The position numbers and the translations under genes were made by a program. Below the pieces are notes generated by a model. The model made no database searches and was not told the DNA's origin. It saw only the letters and a list, made by a program, of their open reading frames with translations. This document shows positions 39,223-41,947 of a stretch of DNA of 41,947 nucleotides, in pieces (within the stretch, counting starts at the first letter, position 1; every line of letters begins with the position of its first letter). The stretch is taken from contig NZ_CAJYMB010000018.1 in the NCBI RefSeq assembly GCF_913775985.1, positions 1-41,947 on the forward strand, in the 5' to 3' direction. The DNA comes from an uncultured Pluralibacter sp. GTDB taxonomy: Bacteria > Pseudomonadota > Gammaproteobacteria > Enterobacterales > Enterobacteriaceae.

Positions 39223-39853
39223 GGCGCAGTTCCGGGCTCATGCTGGTGAGATTGTTATTAAGCCAGCGCAGGTAGCCCGGATCTTTCTGGGCTACTTCTT
39301 CTACCGACTTGCCGCGATATTTACCGAAGCTGAAGGTGGTAATCAGCCCGGGACGGCCGGTGATGTCGAGCATCTGCTCCGGCGTCCAGCCGGACTCCCG
39401 AATAATGTCCAGCAGCAGCGCGGCGGTAATATAGCAGTCGTACAGCGCCCTGTGCTGGTGGAGCCCGGCGGGCGTTTCGACGCTGAGCCGGCGGGATTTG
39501 TAGAGCGCCATATTGCTGTATTTGATCCCCGGCCACAGGCGGCGGGCGAGCTTCATGGTGCAGATCCACTCGCCGTGCATCTCCGGAAGCACCCGACGAT
39601 CGAAGCTGGCGTTGTGCGCGACGTACCAGCGGCTTCCCTGATAGTGGGGCACCACCTCTTCAATCCACGGCTGATTGGCCACCATCTCTTCAGTAATGCG
39701 GTGGATGGTCATTGCCTGGTGCGAGATAGGCCGGTCCGGGCGGACCAGGTGACTCATTGGATTAGTAATAGTACCGTCGACGATATCCACGGAGGCGATT
39801 TCGACGATGCCTCCCTGAAGACCGCAGGTTTCGGTATCGATAACGCGTAGCAT
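39194..39853 (-). CDS. exoX: Exodeoxyribonuclease X
   Basis: ExoX is a distributive 3'-5' DNA exonuclease of the DnaQ (DEDDh) superfamily, one of the exonucleases used in methyl-directed mismatch repair. The 219-residue length is close to E. coli (220). Exo I is D6 and E8 in DTETCGLQ; Exo II lies in AHNASFDRR; Exo III is in HRALYDCYI, where H and D are expected to complete the DEDDh set. The C-terminal segment [13 protein letters not shown]...DPGYLRWL is the conserved small domain found in ExoX. GGGAG on the minus strand precedes the ATG. It is the last gene of a holE-yobB-exoX run, and its 3' end overlaps ptrB. Confidence 0.96.
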   Translation of the reverse strand: MLRVIDTETCGLQGGIVEIASVDIVDGTITNPMSHLVRPDRPISHQAMTIHRITEEMVANQPWIEEVVPHYQGSRWYVAHNASFDRRVLPEMHGEWICTMKLARRLWPGIKYSNMALYKSRRLSVETPAGLHQHRALYDCYITAALLLDIIRESGWTPEQMLDITGRPGLITTFSFGKYRGKSVEEVAQKDPGYLRWLNNNLTSMSPELRLTLRHWLGE

Positions 39854-39880
39854 GGCGCTCTCCCGGCCAAAAGGAGCAGG

Positions 39881-40570
39881 TTAGGCGCCGCAGGCTATTT
39901 CGTCAATGGGCGCCGGACAGGCGCTGAGGGGGATCAGGTCACCCTGCCAGCCGCTGGCGCTCTGGCGGCCAACCAGCAGCAGCTCGCCGGCGTCGGCCCG
40001 TACGATCAGCCGCCCGTTTTCATCCCACAGGGCGCTGCCCCCCGCGTAGTTAGACTTCAGCACGGCGATCGCGTATTTGTGCGCCACGCGCTGCAGCTTC
40101 TGCACGGACTGCTGCTGCTGACAGCCGCAGGTGCAGGTACCTATGCCGAGGAGGGACGCCTGCTCCGGCAGCTCGCTCGGGTCGTCGGGGGTTGGAAAGT
40201 GCTGGGTGCACCCGGACTGCGGGTTGAGACAGGCGCTTTGTCCCGGGTAGAAGGCGGTTGCCGTTTCCGCGTCAGGTGAAAAAATGGCGACCCCGGGCTG
40301 GCGCACGCCGCCCGCGTCTACCGGTACGCCGGCGATAATCGCCATGCCGTAACGGCGCGCGGCCCGTGCCAGAGGCTGGAGTAGTGACCTGTCCGGCGAG
40401 GGAGGCAGCGCGTCGGTGCAGGCTCCGGTGAGCGATAATTCGGGGAACAGCAGGGCGTCGCAGTGCTGAGAAGCCGCCGCCCGCACGAAACGCAGGTGGT
40501 TGGCGATTTTTTCAGCAAGGGTCTGGCCGCAGTCCTCATACTGCGCTGCGGCAATGGTCCATTCACGCAT
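39881..40570 (-). CDS. yobB: Nitrilase-like hydrolase YobB with altered active site
   Basis: A 229-residue protein of the carbon-nitrogen hydrolase (nitrilase) fold, at the syntenic position of E. coli yobB between holE and exoX. The family uses a Glu-Lys-Cys triad. E44 in LFPELSLTG is present, and C146 in LGIGTCTCGC aligns with the usual cysteine nucleophile position. The catalytic Lys, normally in a YRKxHL-type motif, is not seen: the corresponding region reads FYPGQSACLNP. The segment around C146 holds three cysteines in five residues, which is unusual. The protein is also shorter than typical nitrilases. Either it is inactive as an amidase or it uses another residue. AGGAAG precedes the ATG. 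Confidence 0.82.
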   Translation of the reverse strand: MREWTIAAAQYEDCGQTLAEKIANHLRFVRAAASQHCDALLFPELSLTGACTDALPPSPDRSLLQPLARAARRYGMAIIAGVPVDAGGVRQPGVAIFSPDAETATAFYPGQSACLNPQSGCTQHFPTPDDPSELPEQASLLGIGTCTCGCQQQQSVQKLQRVAHKYAIAVLKSNYAGGSALWDENGRLIVRADAGELLLVGRQSASGWQGDLIPLSACPAPIDEIACGA

Positions 40571-40654
40571 CGTGGCTTCCTTTCACTTAGTTACTTAGGA
40601 CTATTCTTGGATATTAGCAGGCTACGCGTAAGGAAGTGTAACAATCAGTAATAA

Positions 40655-40885
40655 TTATTTCTGCCGAGGTTCGTACGGCAGTCGTGACAGATTAACGGAG
40701 GCCAGCCGGTGGGCGATAAGACGCTCGCGAAACCAGTCGCGCAGGTGGGCGGGCTGCTCGCGCTCGACGACTTCAGCCACAATCGGCATGTTATAGCGCT
40801 CTTTAAAGGCGACGCCGGCGGCGGCCAGATCGACGTTGATTTTGTCCATTTCCTGCTGGGGAAGGCGGGCCAGGTTGGTTTCCAT
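40655..40885 (-). CDS. holE: DNA polymerase III theta subunit
   Basis: HolE binds and stabilises the epsilon proofreading subunit in the Pol III core. The 76-residue length equals that of E. coli, and the sequence is highly similar: [22 protein letters not shown] in the first half and [23 protein letters not shown] at the end. GAGGAG on the minus strand sits just before the ATG. yobB starts 84 bases further on the same strand, and exoX follows. The placement of a proofreading accessory subunit beside exonuclease X is conserved in E. coli. Confidence 0.97.
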   Translation of the reverse strand: METNLARLPQQEMDKINVDLAAAGVAFKERYNMPIVAEVVEREQPAHLRDWFRERLIAHRLASVNLSRLPYEPRQK

Positions 40886-41020
40886 TAGATACTCCTCTGT
40901 TTCTGCGCCAGACGTTACTGAGAGCGGGCGGAAATAGCAAGCCCGGGCGGCGAATCTCGACGCCAGCAGTATACAGCGTTATTCTCTCTGGCAGATAAAC
41001 ACCTACAAGGAATGGACAAC

Positions 41021-41395
41021 ATGAAACCTGCAGCTCGCCGCATCCTGCACGCCGGAATTTTTCTCGTCTCTTTAACCGCCGCCGCGGGCGCTTTTGCCCA
41101 CGCGCATCTTAAACAGCAGCAGCCCGCCGAGAACGCGGAAGTTAGCGTATCGCCGCAGCAGCTGACGCTGGGCTTCTCCGAAGGGGTTGAGGATAAGTTC
41201 AGCGGCGTCACGCTGACCGGGCCTAACGGCTCTGCCGTTGCTACCGGCGAGGCCAAACGCAGCCCGGACAACATCACTCAGCTGATCGTGCCGGTCAAGC
41301 AGGCGCTGGATGCGGGAACCTATACGGTCAGCTGGCACGTCGTGTCGGTGGACGGCCACAAAACCAAAGGGCAGTACCGCTTCAGCGTAAAATAA
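41021..41395 (+). CDS. copC: CopC-family periplasmic copper-binding protein (YobA)
   Basis: A 124-residue secreted protein of the CopC family, matching E. coli YobA in length. A signal peptide (about residues 1-26, ending AGAFA) is followed by mature HAHLKQQQP; the N-terminal His and the later His in VDGHKTKG are the usual Cu(II) ligands. The beta-barrel segments LTLGFSEGVE and YTVSWHVVSVDGH are typical. The start at 41021 is preferred to the ATG at 41012, because AAGGA (41007-41011) directly abuts the latter but is 9 bases from the former. copD follows two bases after the stop. Together they are likely to import or buffer copper. Confidence 0.93.
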   Translation: MKPAARRILHAGIFLVSLTAAAGAFAHAHLKQQQPAENAEVSVSPQQLTLGFSEGVEDKFSGVTLTGPNGSAVATGEAKRSPDNITQLIVPVKQALDAGTYTVSWHVVSVDGHKTKGQYRFSVK

Positions 41396-41397
41396 TC

Positions 41398-41947
41398 GTG
41401 CTTGCTTCACTGTACGTCGGACTGAGGCTGCTCCATTTTGCAGCGCTAATGGCGGCTTTCGGCTATGCGCTGTTTGGCGCCTGGTGGGCGCCACGTCCGC
41501 TGCGCCGGCTGCTGTCTTTACGTTTTGACAATCTTCTGCGCGGCGCGCTGCTGACCAGCGCTGCCACCGCCACGCTGATGCTGATGGTGCAGGGCGGACA
41601 GATGGGGAACGGCTGGGCGGATGTCGCGAACCCGGATATCTGGCTCGCGGTGTGCCAAACCCGCTTCGGCAGTGTCTGGATCTGGCAGATTATTCTGGCG
41701 TGGATCGCTGTTGCAGCAGTCTGCATTAAGCCGCCGCGCTTTGCGCCGCTGCTGCTGATGCTCTGCATCGGCCAGCTGATCCTGCTGGCGAGCGTCGGGC
41801 ACGCCGCGATGCATGATGGGCTCACCGGCGTTGTGCAGCGCCTCAATCACACCGTACATCTGATCTGCGCGGGCGCGTGGCTCGGCGGGCTGGTGCCGTT
41901 CCTTTACTGCCTGCGGCTGGCCCGCGGGCGCTGGCAGCAGGCGGCAG
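41398..41947 (+). CDS. copD: CopD-family copper membrane protein (YebZ), 5' part
   Basis: The frame starts at a GTG two bases after the copC stop and runs off the right edge, giving the first 183 residues of a protein of about 290 in E. coli. Five or so hydrophobic helices can be drawn. Segments such as LRLLHFAALMAAFGYALFGAW, QGGQMGNGW, FGSVWIWQI, GHAAMHDG and NHTVHLICAGAWLGGLVP match E. coli YebZ. His residues in the membrane helices are candidate copper ligands. CopD proteins work with periplasmic CopC in copper uptake. No separate ribosome site is evident, which fits translational coupling to copC. Confidence 0.9.
   Translation, partial: MLASLYVGLRLLHFAALMAAFGYALFGAWWAPRPLRRLLSLRFDNLLRGALLTSAATATLMLMVQGGQMGNGWADVANPDIWLAVCQTRFGSVWIWQIILAWIAVAAVCIKPPRFAPLLLMLCIGQLILLASVGHAAMHDGLTGVVQRLNHTVHLICAGAWLGGLVPFLYCLRLARGRWQQAA

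Overview
The window looks like a chromosomal segment of a GC-rich, motile member of the Enterobacteriaceae. Nearly every core protein aligns end to end, from memory, with its E. coli K-12 counterpart, and gene order follows the E. coli flhB-to-yebZ block (argS, yecM, cutC, cmoBA, yecN, yecED, aspS, nudB, yebC, ruvCAB, znuBCA, mepM, lpxM, pykA, hexR, zwf, edd, eda, purT, ptrB, exoX, yobB, holE, copCD). The genus cannot be fixed from the sequence; a relative of Enterobacter, Kosakonia or Cronobacter is plausible.

Layout. 1-351 is the 3' end of a type VI secretion gene (tssM), directly ahead of the flagellar export operon flhBAE (536-4159). Between flhE and argS lies an accessory block of two metabolic modules. 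The first is rhiTN (4414-7141), uptake and hydrolysis of unsaturated rhamnogalacturonides from pectin, with a KdgR-type operator inside its promoter. The second is mesXD (7402-9438), a folate-independent methionine synthase and its DUF1852 partner, preceded by two MetR-type sites. A gene-poor stretch follows (9510-10138). Then come argS, yecM, cutC and the minus-strand yecN-cmoA-cmoB group. cmoB is interrupted by an in-frame amber codon. An AT-richer pocket at 15.8-16.6 kb carries a 96-residue peptide gene with a textbook double-glycine (class II microcin-type) leader. From yecE onward the content is housekeeping: aspartyl-tRNA synthetase, Holliday-junction processing under an SOS box, zinc import under a Zur box, envelope enzymes, the Entner-Doudoroff/pentose-phosphate genes with HexR boxes, purT with a PurR box, peptidase and exonuclease genes, DNA polymerase III theta, and copper genes copC and copD (the last cut by the window end).

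How the parts relate. The regulatory sites agree with the gene contents: KdgR with pectin catabolism, MetR with methionine synthesis, LexA with ruvAB, Zur with znu, HexR with zwf and edd-eda, PurR with purT. This supports the assignments independently of protein similarity. The most notable items are the orphan microcin-like peptide, the broken cmoB beside an intact cmoA, and the mesXD module with its MetR sites. Compared with E. coli K-12 the window lacks yecT, torYZ, yebB and yebEFG at their usual positions. No tRNA, rRNA, IS element, integrase or CRISPR array was seen.
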